In this document: positions 7,563 through 15,664 of the stretch, one piece after another
Layout: every line of letters starts with the position of its first letter
How positions within the stretch are numbered: position 1 is the first letter of the stretch
NCBI GenBank assembly: GCA_016873595.1
Contig: VGWZ01000004.1
Location: forward strand, 1 to 27,426
Origin: Nitrospira sp.
Lineage (GTDB): Bacteria > Nitrospirota > Thermodesulfovibrionia > Thermodesulfovibrionales > SM23-35
Direction of reading: 5' to 3'
Length of the DNA stretch: 27,426 nt
Position numbers and translations under genes: made by a program
The notes under the pieces: generated by a model
Database searches by the model: none
Told to the model about the DNA's origin: nothing
Seen by the model: only the letters and a program-made list of their open reading frames with translations

Positions 7563-8414
7563 ATGAAGATATATACTACTATTTCAGGTTTCTTTGCATC
7601 TGTACTTTTATTCTTTTTCACATATACCTTTGTCAGTGCCTTTCAGGTAGAGGTTTCACCTTATGAAATCAGTCCTGGAGACGCTTTTATCATTACGGTA
7701 GCAGATGCAAAGACTTCACCGTTACCAGATGCGTCATTAAACGGAAAGCCGTTTTATTTCAGTAGTTGCGGGAAAGACTGTTTTATTGCTGTGGGAGCGG
7801 TCGGATTGGAAACAAAGCCAGGGGCGTATACAATTCATGTGAGTGTCGGAGAAAAGAAAACGAATGTAGATTTGGTAGTAAGACATACCCGGTTTCCAAC
7901 ACAGAGGCTTACTCTCCCCGAAGAAAGAGTATTTTTAAGTCGTGAGAATCTTAAAAGGGTGGAATTGGAGGATGAGAGACTAAAAGCAATATTTGAAACA
8001 ACGACAGACAGACTTTGGAGAGGAAAGTTTGTACTGCCACTTGAACACGATGTCACAACAAAATTCGGCACAAAAAGGATAATCAATAAGAAAAAGATAA
8101 GTGTACACAGGGGAATAGATATAAAAGGTAAGGATGGAGAGGAAGTAAGGTCATCAAACAGCGGCAGAGTTGTTCTGGCAGAAGAGCTGTTTTTCGGCGG
8201 TAATACAGTTATCCTTGACCATGGACAGGGAATATACACTGTTTATATGCATCTCTCGAAGTTCAATGTCAAACATCAAGATATTGTGTCAAAAGGTGAT
8301 GTCATCGGATTTGTGGGTTCAACAGGCAGGTCGAGCAACTCTCATCTTCATTTTGGAGTAAAGGTGTTGAATATAAATGTAAACCCTGTTTCCGTTGTGG
8401 GACTGGGCCTGTAA
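7563..8414 (+). CDS. M23 (LytM/LysM-type) zinc peptidase, secreted
   Basis: A peptidoglycan endopeptidase of the M23 family, or an activator of cell-wall hydrolases. I chose the ATG at 7563 (283 residues) because the signal peptide (about 1-26, ending FVSA) starts there and a promoter lies directly upstream; an in-frame start 29 codons earlier overlaps the divergent gene. Residues 30-110 look like an immunoglobulin-like N-terminal domain (SPGDAFIITVADAK). The catalytic domain is C-terminal: HRGIDIKG gives His182 and Asp186, YMHLSKF gives His230, and SHLHFG gives His261 and His263, so all zinc and catalytic residues are present. It is the likely last native gene before the methyltransferase cassette. 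Confidence 0.92.
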   Translation: MKIYTTISGFFASVLLFFFTYTFVSAFQVEVSPYEISPGDAFIITVADAKTSPLPDASLNGKPFYFSSCGKDCFIAVGAVGLETKPGAYTIHVSVGEKKTNVDLVVRHTRFPTQRLTLPEERVFLSRENLKRVELEDERLKAIFETTTDRLWRGKFVLPLEHDVTTKFGTKRIINKKKISVHRGIDIKGKDGEEVRSSNSGRVVLAEELFFGGNTVILDHGQGIYTVYMHLSKFNVKHQDIVSKGDVIGFVGSTGRSSNSHLHFGVKVLNINVNPVSVVGLGL

Positions 8415-8458
8415 GATGGGAATTTGAACATATTTTGGATATGAACAAGGTGGCATAA

Positions 8459-8824
8459 AGTTTTAAAAACTATGTTGTCATTGTTGTCCTTTATAAAAAA
8501 GAATGGAAAAAGATTAGCGGAAGCCGAAAGTCAGATATAACAAGAAAAGAGTTTATGGAGTGGACAAACGGCGTATGGAACTTTAGCGGAGAAAGTAAAA
8601 AGAGAGTTGGGCATCCTTCCCCCTTCCCGGTTGAACTACCAAAGAGATGTATAAAACTATTTAGTTTTGTTGGTGATACAGTTCTTGACCCATTTCTTGG
8701 TAGCGGTTCAACACTGCTTGCTTGTTTACAGACAGAAAGAAAAGGAATTGGGGTTGGATTTAATAAAAATATGTGTGAAAAAGTAAAAAGCTATATTTTA
8801 ACTACGCAGAGCAGTATAATATGA
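8459..8824 (+). pseudogene. C-terminal remnant of a beta-class DNA methyltransferase
   Basis: The frame is open from the codon after a stop at 8456-8458 and reads like the last 120 residues of an N4-cytosine/N6-adenine methyltransferase: SDITRKEFMEWTNGVWNFSGE, then VGHPSPFPVELPKRCIKLFS, then motif I VLDPFLGSGSTLLA. In the permuted beta class the catalytic DPPY motif comes earlier, and it is missing here, so the product cannot methylate alone. The first ATG is at 8555 (89 residues). The acidic residue normally found after motif I (G-V-E) is replaced in GIGVGFNKN, which also suggests decay. It still overlaps the next gene by ATGA, so translation of the remnant could feed the cassette. An alternative is a short accessory protein that kept only the SAM-binding half. 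Confidence 0.75.
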
Positions 8825-10200
8825 AACTAAATATGGAAACTTTATCACTATTAGAGAGGCAAGAACTTAAAAATAAAACAGATAAGTTTTATGCTCCATC
8901 AGAGATAATTGAATTATTTGAATCTAAGGATGTTGATAAAGAATGGTCATTTATTGAATATAAGCCCTCCGATACCTCCAAGCTAACCCACTGCTATCAT
9001 CGTTATCCTGCCAAATTTATCCCTCAATTGGTTGAAAAACTTATGGATGAATACATTAGTGGTATTAAAGAGCCTCTTGTAAATGACCTCTTTATGGGAA
9101 GCGGGACAACAATCGCATGTGCGATAACAAGAGGATATAGGGCAAGCGGGACTGATATTAATTATATCTCTGAATTAATTACCCGAGTAAAAAGCACCCC
9201 TATTAACCCTGCCATGCTAAGGGAAAAAATAGAAGAACTGCTTGCAGATTTGTCTTTTTTAGAATCTGATACCCTGTTTTCTAATCATATAAAACCATAC
9301 ATACCAAAGGCAAATGTTGAAAGAATAGATTATTGGTTCAAACCAGAAATAAAAGAAGAATTAGGCATTATCCTTGCGAAAGTTAAAGAAGAACCAGATA
9401 TTAACATACAAAATTTCTTTACTGTCTGTTTCAGCCATATATTAAAAACTGTTTCTATCTGGTTAATGGGAAGCACTAAACCGACAAGGGATTTTAATAA
9501 GAAAATCCAGCAGCCAATTTTTTATTTTAAAAGGCATTTGAAAAAGATGGAAAGAAAGAATAAAGAGTTTTGGACAATTGTGCCCTCTCATATTAAAAAC
9601 AATTTAGACTTATATTTGAATATTAAAAGAGGAAATGCCAAAAATCAGCCTGTTGACGATGAGGCTGTTGATATTCAGATAACATCAAGCCCTTATGTGA
9701 CAAGCTATGAGTATGCAGACCTGCATCAGTTAAGCACACTGTGGCTTGAATATGCAGTTGACCTATCAGAGTATCGCAAAGAATTTATTGGAACAGCATA
9801 CAAGCGATATGAAGATAGGCAATTAAAAAGTAAAATTGCACAATCAATCGTAAATCAAATGCTTTTAAAAGACAAGAATATGTCTAAAGAAATTGAGGCA
9901 TTCTTTATAGATATGCAGGAATGTTTTGACGAGACTTATAGGATATTAAGGCCAGGAGGTAGATGTTGTTATGTCATCGGCAATACCATGTTAAAGAAAG
10001 TGGAGATTTTAAACGCCGAGGTCTTTGCAGAGAGTATACAAAACTCTGGATTAATAGTAGATAGAATAATTAAAAGGGAAATACCTTCAAAAATCCTCCC
10101 ACAAAAGAGAGACGCAGAGACAGGAAAATTTGCAAAAAATGGAAAGGAAGATTTTCACGCTTATCCGATGGAGTATATTGTAATTGGGAGAAAGATATGA
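8821..10200 (+). CDS. Site-specific DNA methyltransferase, probably N4-cytosine
   Basis: A 459-residue DNA methyltransferase using S-adenosylmethionine. HRYPAKFIPQLVEKL (60-74) leads into motif I DLFMGSGTT (89-97). A long insert with helical, basic character (about 130-280) may hold the target-recognition domain. The catalytic motif IV is TSSPYVTSYEYADLHQLSTLWL (from 288); the TSPPY form is typical of N4-cytosine enzymes, and here the first Pro is Ser290. RPGGRCCYVIGN and the ending YPMEYIVIGRK match family members. It overlaps both the remnant before it and the endonuclease after it by four bases (ATGA), so the genes are translationally coupled. It is probably the protecting enzyme for the adjacent endonuclease; the recognition sequence cannot be read from here. 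Confidence 0.88.
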   Translation: MKLNMETLSLLERQELKNKTDKFYAPSEIIELFESKDVDKEWSFIEYKPSDTSKLTHCYHRYPAKFIPQLVEKLMDEYISGIKEPLVNDLFMGSGTTIACAITRGYRASGTDINYISELITRVKSTPINPAMLREKIEELLADLSFLESDTLFSNHIKPYIPKANVERIDYWFKPEIKEELGIILAKVKEEPDINIQNFFTVCFSHILKTVSIWLMGSTKPTRDFNKKIQQPIFYFKRHLKKMERKNKEFWTIVPSHIKNNLDLYLNIKRGNAKNQPVDDEAVDIQITSSPYVTSYEYADLHQLSTLWLEYAVDLSEYRKEFIGTAYKRYEDRQLKSKIAQSIVNQMLLKDKNMSKEIEAFFIDMQECFDETYRILRPGGRCCYVIGNTMLKKVEILNAEVFAESIQNSGLIVDRIIKREIPSKILPQKRDAETGKFAKNGKEDFHAYPMEYIVIGRKI

Positions 10201-10901
10201 CCTTTCAGGATTTATTAAACCTTTATGAAGAAAAGAAGAAAAAATATGGTATTGAAGCCTATAGGCATATTTCAGAACTTTTGATTGAAGCCAAAGAAAT
10301 GCATAAAAGTGATTGGTTAAAAAATCCGACTCCTAAAAAAGACCATGAACAATCATGGAAAGGATTTAAGGGAAATAACCTTGAGAAGCTCATAGTTCAT
10401 ATTATAAAAGACGAGGTAGAAAGTTTAGGTTTAAAAATAGTAAAAGGAAGCAAATTAGATAGAACAAAACCTCAGAACCTTTCTGAAGAGTTAAGTAAAG
10501 TAAAACGTGCAGTTTCAGTTAACTATGGAGAATGGGGTCTGCACCTTCCAGATGCCGATATTATTATTTATGACCCACGTATTTTGAAAGTCGTCGCCAT
10601 ACTATCAAGTAAATCCACGCTACGAGAAAGGATCGCAGAGACAGGGTATTGGAAAATAAAGCTTTCTCAGGATGCCGTTACAAAAGATATCAAAGTATTA
10701 TTTGTAACTCCTGACGAAGACGACACATTGGCTGTAAAAAAACCTACAAAGAAAGGCAGAGCAATAGTTGAAGTTGATACAGACGGCAGTTATGTAATGA
10801 GTGAGACAACGGTAGAAGAAAGTAGTAAAGTGAAGATGTTTGATAAATTTATAACAGATTTGCGACTCCTCATAAATAATGGTAGTGTTAACAAAAAATA
10901 A
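10197..10901 (+). CDS. Type II restriction endonuclease, BsaWI/CCGG-family-like
   Basis: A 234-residue protein placed between two methyltransferases. The probable catalytic core is LPDADIIIYDP (117-127) followed by VVAILSSKSTLRERIAETGYWK (132-153). This resembles the CCGG-type enzymes (Cfr10I, Bse634I, BsaWI), in which the usual D/E-x-K becomes S-x-K and a conserved Arg and a downstream Glu complete the site; here that gives Asp119 or 121, Ser137, Lys139, Arg143/145 and Glu144 or 148. The preceding SWKGFKGNNLEKLIVHII helix is the typical lead-in helix of such nucleases. It overlaps the upstream methyltransferase by ATGA and the downstream one by 23 bases. The link to BsaWI is by motif style only; the family call is moderate and the cut site is unknown. 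Confidence 0.72.
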   Translation: MTFQDLLNLYEEKKKKYGIEAYRHISELLIEAKEMHKSDWLKNPTPKKDHEQSWKGFKGNNLEKLIVHIIKDEVESLGLKIVKGSKLDRTKPQNLSEELSKVKRAVSVNYGEWGLHLPDADIIIYDPRILKVVAILSSKSTLRERIAETGYWKIKLSQDAVTKDIKVLFVTPDEDDTLAVKKPTKKGRAIVEVDTDGSYVMSETTVEESSKVKMFDKFITDLRLLINNGSVNKK

Positions 10902-11595
10902 AAAAACAGAGCTAATTCTTGAATCTACTACCCTTTGGGATTTCCCGACTCAAAATTATGGAGACAAACCGCATGGTGATAATAAATTCAATGGAGTAAC
11001 ACCTGCTTTTGTTATATGGAATCTATTGCAGCGATATACAAAACCTAATGATTTAGTTGTTGACCCAATGTGTGGGAGTGGGACGACTATTGATGTTGCG
11101 AAAGAGTTAAGTCTCAGAGTTATTGGATACGATATTGCTCCTTACAGAAAGGATATTATTCAAAATGATGCAAGAAAAATTCCTTTACACAGTAACACTG
11201 TTGATTTTGTTTTTATAGACTCTCCTTATTCAGATAATGTGAAATACTCCGATCATTCAAAATGTATTGGAAAGATTCCTTGTACAGATGAGAAGTTTTT
11301 TATGGAATTAGAGAAAGTTGCTAAAGAAATACGCAGAATCTTAAAACCAGAAAAATATATGGCATGGCTTATTGGTGACCACTGGAGAAAAAATACTAGT
11401 TATATCCCTGTTGGGTTTAAAGTCTACGAGATGCTCAGTAAGTTTTTTAAACCTGTAGATGTAATTTGTGTAGTAAGACGAAATCAAACTTCTAATACAG
11501 GTTTATGGCATAAAAGGGCAAGAGAATTTAATTTTTATCTTAGAGGATTTAAATATCTTTTCATTATGCAAAAGACAAATCAGGAGGAATCATGA
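10879..11595 (+). CDS. Short DNA methyltransferase (N4/N6 type)
   Basis: A 238-residue SAM-dependent DNA methyltransferase with non-permuted order: YGDKPHGDNKFNGVTPAFVIWNLL, motif I VVDPMCGSGTT (61-70), the acidic VIGYDI (81-86), NDARKIPL, then motif IV VDFVFIDSPYSDNVKYSDH with I-D-S-P-Y at 113-117. The C-terminal part (WLIGDHWRK, ICVVRRNQTSNTGLWHKRAREFNFYLRGFKYLFIM) is strongly conserved in the relatives I recognise. There is no large target-recognition insert. The DSPY rather than DPPY form appears usual for this subgroup. It starts at the ATG at 10879 inside the end of the endonuclease gene and ends in an ATGA overlap with the small protein. It may modify the second strand or a different base of the same site. 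Confidence 0.85.
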   Translation: MVVLTKNKKTELILESTTLWDFPTQNYGDKPHGDNKFNGVTPAFVIWNLLQRYTKPNDLVVDPMCGSGTTIDVAKELSLRVIGYDIAPYRKDIIQNDARKIPLHSNTVDFVFIDSPYSDNVKYSDHSKCIGKIPCTDEKFFMELEKVAKEIRRILKPEKYMAWLIGDHWRKNTSYIPVGFKVYEMLSKFFKPVDVICVVRRNQTSNTGLWHKRAREFNFYLRGFKYLFIMQKTNQEES

Positions 11596-11855
11596 AACCG
11601 CATCTTATAGAAATTAAAGACTCTGAAACACAGGAAAGTATCATTGTTGATATGGAAGGGCCTTATCATCCTAAAAAAGAAAGAATTGGCGAACATATGT
11701 ATGGGGTTACGCTTTATATAGATAATGTCCCATATCATTTTGAGAAGTACATTCCAACTGAGGAGGAACTAATAAAATTTAAGACTGAAAATGAAGGTGA
11801 TGCACGGTTTTCAAAGGGCGGCTTTCTTTATCGCATTGTACCCTTTACGAAGTAG
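11592..11855 (+). CDS. 87-residue protein of unknown function in the restriction-modification cassette
   Basis: A small protein with no recognised domain. It is beta-rich by eye (LIEIKDSETQESIIVDMEGPY, YGVTLYIDNVPYHFEKYIPTEEELIKF, GGFLYRIVPF), with no HTH pattern, no cysteines and no membrane segment. Its ATG overlaps the stop of the methyltransferase (ATGA), with AGGAGG-like GGAGGA about seven bases upstream, so it should be translated. It could be a subunit or specificity helper for the short methyltransferase, or a controller; the sequence does not decide this. It is the last gene of the cassette; a 209-base gap with no gene follows. Confidence 0.65.
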   Translation: MKPHLIEIKDSETQESIIVDMEGPYHPKKERIGEHMYGVTLYIDNVPYHFEKYIPTEEELIKFKTENEGDARFSKGGFLYRIVPFTK

Positions 11856-12032
11856 CAAAGATATCTTAAAGACGTTTTTGATATTTACAATAGGCACAGA
11901 ATAAATGGGCATATAAAAAGACCCAATGGAAGATAATTTTAAAACCATTACCTAACATGATTTAAAAAATTGTGCTTTACTTCGTCCAAAGTCGCCTACA
12001 CTGGACTTCTAGTACAAAAGATAATATTAACA

Positions 12033-12041
12033 TGGTATTAT
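12033..12041 (+). promoter_or_regulatory. Extended -10 promoter and ribosome site of mgsA
   Basis: TGGTATTAT fits the extended -10 form (TGn-TATTAT). A strong ribosome site AGAGGAGG follows at about 12046-12053, 11 bases before the ATG at 12065, so this gene is not leaderless. The 11856-12032 region upstream of it is AT-rich and shows no gene. Confidence 0.4.
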
Positions 12042-12064
12042 GAGAAGAGGAGGCAAAAAGACCT

Positions 12065-12535
12065 ATGGCTACAGATATGATTAAAATGGAGAAAAAGAAA
12101 AGAATTGCTCTTATTGCACACGACAATAAAAAGCAGCATTTGTTGGAGTGGGCAAAGTTCAACAGAGAGCTTTTATCCAGACATCAATTATTCGCAACAG
12201 GAACAACAGGACAGATACTCGCAACTGAACTCGGTCTTGAAATCCAAAGGTTCCAGAGTGGTCCACTGGGAGGTGACCAGCAAGTAGGGGCAAAAATTGC
12301 AGAGGGTGAATTGGACTTTGTAATCTTTTTCTGGGATCCTCTCGAACCGCATCCCCATGATGTGGATGTGAAAGCCCTGCTCCGCATTGCAGTTGTCTAT
12401 AATATTCCAATTGCATGTAATCGGGCATCTGCTGATTTCATGATATCATCGCATTTGATGTCAGAAGAGTATCAGCGGCTTGTTGTTGATTACAAGCCAG
12501 GGATAAAAAGAGTTGAAGGTGAGACAAAAAGTTGA
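12065..12535 (+). CDS. mgsA: Methylglyoxal synthase
   Basis: Converts dihydroxyacetone phosphate to methylglyoxal and phosphate, a bypass of lower glycolysis that relieves sugar-phosphate stress. The 156-residue protein has the hallmark ALIAHDNKK (15-23), the phosphate-binding FATGTTGQ (43-50), the catalytic SGPLGGDQQVG with Asp71, and FFWDPLEPHPHDVDVKALLRIA (88-109) with Asp91, His98 and Asp101. All match the Escherichia coli enzyme. The N-terminus has extra Met codons at residues 5 and 8; I kept the first because it is nearest to the ribosome site. rnjA follows 37 bases later in the same direction but appears to have its own promoter. Confidence 0.95.
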   Translation: MATDMIKMEKKKRIALIAHDNKKQHLLEWAKFNRELLSRHQLFATGTTGQILATELGLEIQRFQSGPLGGDQQVGAKIAEGELDFVIFFWDPLEPHPHDVDVKALLRIAVVYNIPIACNRASADFMISSHLMSEEYQRLVVDYKPGIKRVEGETKS

Positions 12536-12557
12536 GAATGACAGTTTTGTTTTCTTG

Positions 12558-12563
12558 TATAAT
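12558..12563 (+). promoter_or_regulatory. -10 box close to the rnjA start
   Basis: A perfect TATAAT lies nine bases before the rnjA ATG at 12573 with no Shine-Dalgarno sequence between. A TTGAGA at 12532-12537 is 20 bases upstream, longer than ideal spacing. This suggests a leaderless rnjA transcript in addition to read-through from mgsA. Confidence 0.45.
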
Positions 12564-12572
12564 ATTTAGTTA

Positions 12573-14225
12573 ATGGAAAATACCCTTTCTGTGATCCCTC
12601 TTGGCGGTGTTGAGGAAATTGGCCTCAACATGACAGTCTTTGAATATGGCAATGACATCATTGTTGTTGATGCCGGTCTTATGTTCCCCGAGGAAGATAT
12701 GCTTGGTGTTGACTTTGTCATCCCTGATTTTTCATATATTCTCGACAACAGGGAAAAAGTAAGAGGTATCGTACTTACCCATGGACATGAGGACCACATA
12801 GGGGCCCTGCACTTCTTACTTAAGGAAATTGATGTTCCTGTTTATGGTACACCCCTCACACTTGGGCTGGTCAGAAGTAAGCTACAGGAACATCATCTCG
12901 AAGATAGTGAACTTATCCCGGTTAAACCGAGAGATGTAATCAATCTTGGAGTATTTTCTATCGAGTTCATCAGAGTCACACACAGTATTGTAGATGGAGT
13001 AGGCCTTGGAATCCAGACCCCTGTCGGACTGGTAGTCCATACGGGTGATTTTAAACTTGACCCTACACCTGTTGATGGTCAATTGATGGATTTTCACAAA
13101 TTTGCTGAATATGGAGAAAGGGGAACGCTTCTTTTCCTGTCTGACAGTACAAACGCTGAAAAAGGCGGTTTCACTTTTTCTGAAAAAGAAGTAAGACGTG
13201 TATTTGAGGATATATTTGCCAAAGCACCCGGAAGGATCATCATCGCGACATTTGCATCAAATATCCACAGAATCCAGCAGGCAATTGATGTTGCCATAAT
13301 GTACGGGAGAAAAGTGATTATGTGCGGGAAGAGTATTGTCGCGAATGCACAGATTGCACTTGACCTCGGTTATCTTAATCTCCCTCAGGATACATGGCTG
13401 AGGCTTGATAATCTCAAAGAACTCAAGGACAATGAGGTAGTAGTCATCACCACAGGAAGTCAGGGAGAGCCGATGAGTGTGCTCTCAAGGATTGCAACAG
13501 GTGAACATAAGATAGAGATTAAAGAAGGTGACACGGTAATACTTTCGGCAAGCATGATCCCGGGCAATGAACGCTCCATAGGAAGGATAATAAACCATCT
13601 TTTCAGGCGTGGTGCAGATGTTATCTACGAAAAAGTCTCAGAAGTTCATGTCTCAGGCCATGCATCAAAGGAAGAGCTGAAACTTATGCTCAATCTTGTA
13701 AGACCAAAATATTTCATGCCAATACATGGTGAGTACAGACATCTCGTGTATCATTGGAAGCTTGCCAAAAAACTCGGTATCCCTAAGGAGAATATCTTCA
13801 TTCTCCAGAACGGCGATGTGCTTGATATTACACAGGAAGGGGCAAGCAGAAACGGGAGGATAAATTCAGGAAGGATATTTATTGACGGAAAGGGCGTTGG
13901 TGATGTCGAGGATATGGTTTTGAGGGACAGGCGCAGACTTGCACATGATGGCATAGTCCTTATACTTCTGGCGATAGAAAAACCCACAGGGAATATCGTC
14001 TCGGGCCCGGATATCATTTCAAGAGGGTTTGTATTTGAAGATGCATCTCAGGAAATAATCAATGATGTGCGGGAGCTTGTCATAAATACCCTGGAAGACC
14101 TTGACAAGGAAATCCTCATTGATGCATCTCTTATACAGGCTAAACTCAGGAGCGTACTCAAAAAATATCTCATGAATACAATGGGAAGACGACCAATGAT
14201 TATGCCCATTATCATTGAGGTATAA
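12573..14225 (+). CDS. rnj: Ribonuclease J
   Basis: A metallo-beta-lactamase/beta-CASP ribonuclease with endonuclease and 5'-3' exonuclease activity, central to mRNA decay and 5' end processing. The N-terminal IPLGGVEEIGLNM is diagnostic. The zinc site is LTHGHEDHIG (His70, His72, Asp74, His75), followed by THSIVDGVG and HTGDFKLD. The beta-CASP region holds LFLSDSTNAEKGG, FASNIHRIQQ and TTGSQGEPMSVLSRIA, and the late motifs are VSGHASKEELKLMLNLVRPKYFMPIHGEYRHL. The C-terminal RNase J domain (about 450-550) is present, so the protein is full length at 550 residues. Its last 14 bases overlap the convergent broken clp gene. Confidence 0.96.
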   Translation: MENTLSVIPLGGVEEIGLNMTVFEYGNDIIVVDAGLMFPEEDMLGVDFVIPDFSYILDNREKVRGIVLTHGHEDHIGALHFLLKEIDVPVYGTPLTLGLVRSKLQEHHLEDSELIPVKPRDVINLGVFSIEFIRVTHSIVDGVGLGIQTPVGLVVHTGDFKLDPTPVDGQLMDFHKFAEYGERGTLLFLSDSTNAEKGGFTFSEKEVRRVFEDIFAKAPGRIIIATFASNIHRIQQAIDVAIMYGRKVIMCGKSIVANAQIALDLGYLNLPQDTWLRLDNLKELKDNEVVVITTGSQGEPMSVLSRIATGEHKIEIKEGDTVILSASMIPGNERSIGRIINHLFRRGADVIYEKVSEVHVSGHASKEELKLMLNLVRPKYFMPIHGEYRHLVYHWKLAKKLGIPKENIFILQNGDVLDITQEGASRNGRINSGRIFIDGKGVGDVEDMVLRDRRRLAHDGIVLILLAIEKPTGNIVSGPDIISRGFVFEDASQEIINDVRELVINTLEDLDKEILIDASLIQAKLRSVLKKYLMNTMGRRPMIMPIIIEV

Positions 14226-15662
14226 TTAAAATTCCTTCATCATCACAAACAACATGCCACGATTTGTGTTCCTGCAATTTGCCACTTAAAATTAGATTGC
14301 TCAATGGAATCTGAACAAGTTTCTCAACTGTACGCCGAAGTTCTCTGACACCATATTCAGGGCTATATCCTTTATGAGTAATGAATTTCTCAGCTTCTTC
14401 AGTAACTTTCAATGTGGCATCATATCGTTCTATAAGGTCATCACAAATCTCTTTGAGAATTGCTTTTAAAATTTTCTTCACGTCATCTCCTCCAAGCTCC
14501 CTGAAAACTATCTGTTCATCAATTCGGTTTATAAACTCAGAACGGAAGAAATGTTTTATACCATCGAGGGAGGTATCCTCTGAATCCTTTTCATCCTGTG
14601 CAAGAAAGCCAAGCCTTTTATTGGTTTCTGGCTGGATATTTGAGGTCATAATAAATATCGAGTTTTTTGCATCCACTGTCCGACCCTTTGAATCAGTAAT
14701 ACGTCCCTCATCAAATAACTGGAGAAACAGATCAAATATTCTCGGATGAGCCTTCTCAACCTCATCCAGTAAAACAACCGAATAAGGCTTTGTCCTGAGC
14801 TTGCCAGTCAATTGTCCCTCTTCTTCGTGACCAACATACCCTGGCGGTGAACCGACAAGTTTGGCAACGCTGTGTTGTTCCATGTACTCAGACATGTCTA
14901 ACCGTATAAGGTTGGACTCACTTCCAAAAAGAAACTCTGCAAGAGACTTTGCCAGTTCAGTTTTTCCTACCCCGGTAGGCCCTAAAAATAAAAAGACAGA
15001 TAGAGGTCCTCGTTTATTTCCAATGCCTGTATGTACCATAAGAAGTCGTTGACTTACTCGATCAATCGCATCGTATTGACCTATTACCTTTTTCTTTAAA
15101 AAAGAATTCAGTTCAAGGAGTCGAGAAACTTCGCCTTCAAGATGCCCGTAATGATCTCTATTGGTATACCGATCTTGTCTGAAAGAACCTGTGCAATAGT
15201 AAATTCCATTACCTCATCGTAATCCATGTCAGTTTTTGCTTCTGGTTTAAGTTCATTGGTTTTCTTGCCTGGGCCCATGCTCAAAAATGGTATCTGCATT
15301 TTGGCTCCAGCCTTATCCACAAGGTCAACAGCCTTGTCAGGTAAGCGGTGATCTACATCAAATCTTATGGATAGGTCAACCGCCGATTCTAAAGCCTTGT
15401 CAGTAATTCTTTTGTTGTAGTGTTTTTCCCATCTGGGCCTGATACCTTTGAGTATTTCTACTGCCTCATCCCTTGTTGGCTCATTTACTATTACCTTTTC
15501 AAACCGCCTTTCGAGTGCAGGGTCTGTTTCTATATATTTTCTGTATTCACCTATAGTTGTTGCTCCAATACATCGTATCTCTCCGCGAGCAAGCACAGGT
15601 TTCATTAAATTGGCTGCATCCATGCTGCCTTCTGCACGGCCTGCTCCAACTAAGTTATGTAT
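14212..15662 (-). pseudogene. clpC: Broken ClpC/ClpA-type AAA+ unfoldase
   Basis: Two pieces of one Hsp100 ATPase gene. Piece one (from 15662 down to about 15140) covers the end of the first ATPase domain: HNLVGAGRAEGSMDAANLMKP, RCIGATTIGEYRKYIETDPALERRF and HRLPDKAVDLVDKAGAK. Piece two continues in another frame from EVSRLLELNSFLKKKVIGQ through the second ATPase domain: Walker A GPTGVGKTE, SPPGYVGHEEEGQLT, Walker B VVLLDEVEKAH, FINRID and the C-terminal YGVRELRR. One missing base near 15135-15141 explains the shift. There is no long ClpB middle domain, and LGF in RLGFLAQDE sits where ClpC has its ClpP-contact loop. The N-domain and first Walker A (some 330 residues) are lost; homology stops at 15659-15662 beside a repeat element. 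The product is very unlikely to function. Confidence 0.88.
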
Positions 15663-15664
15663 CT

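Noticed and set aside
11856..12032. Possible small RNA or hairpin before mgsA (GATATC/GATATTT, AAGTC/GACTT pairs)
   Set aside because: The pairs are only five to eight bases and imperfect; no promoter-terminator unit is visible.
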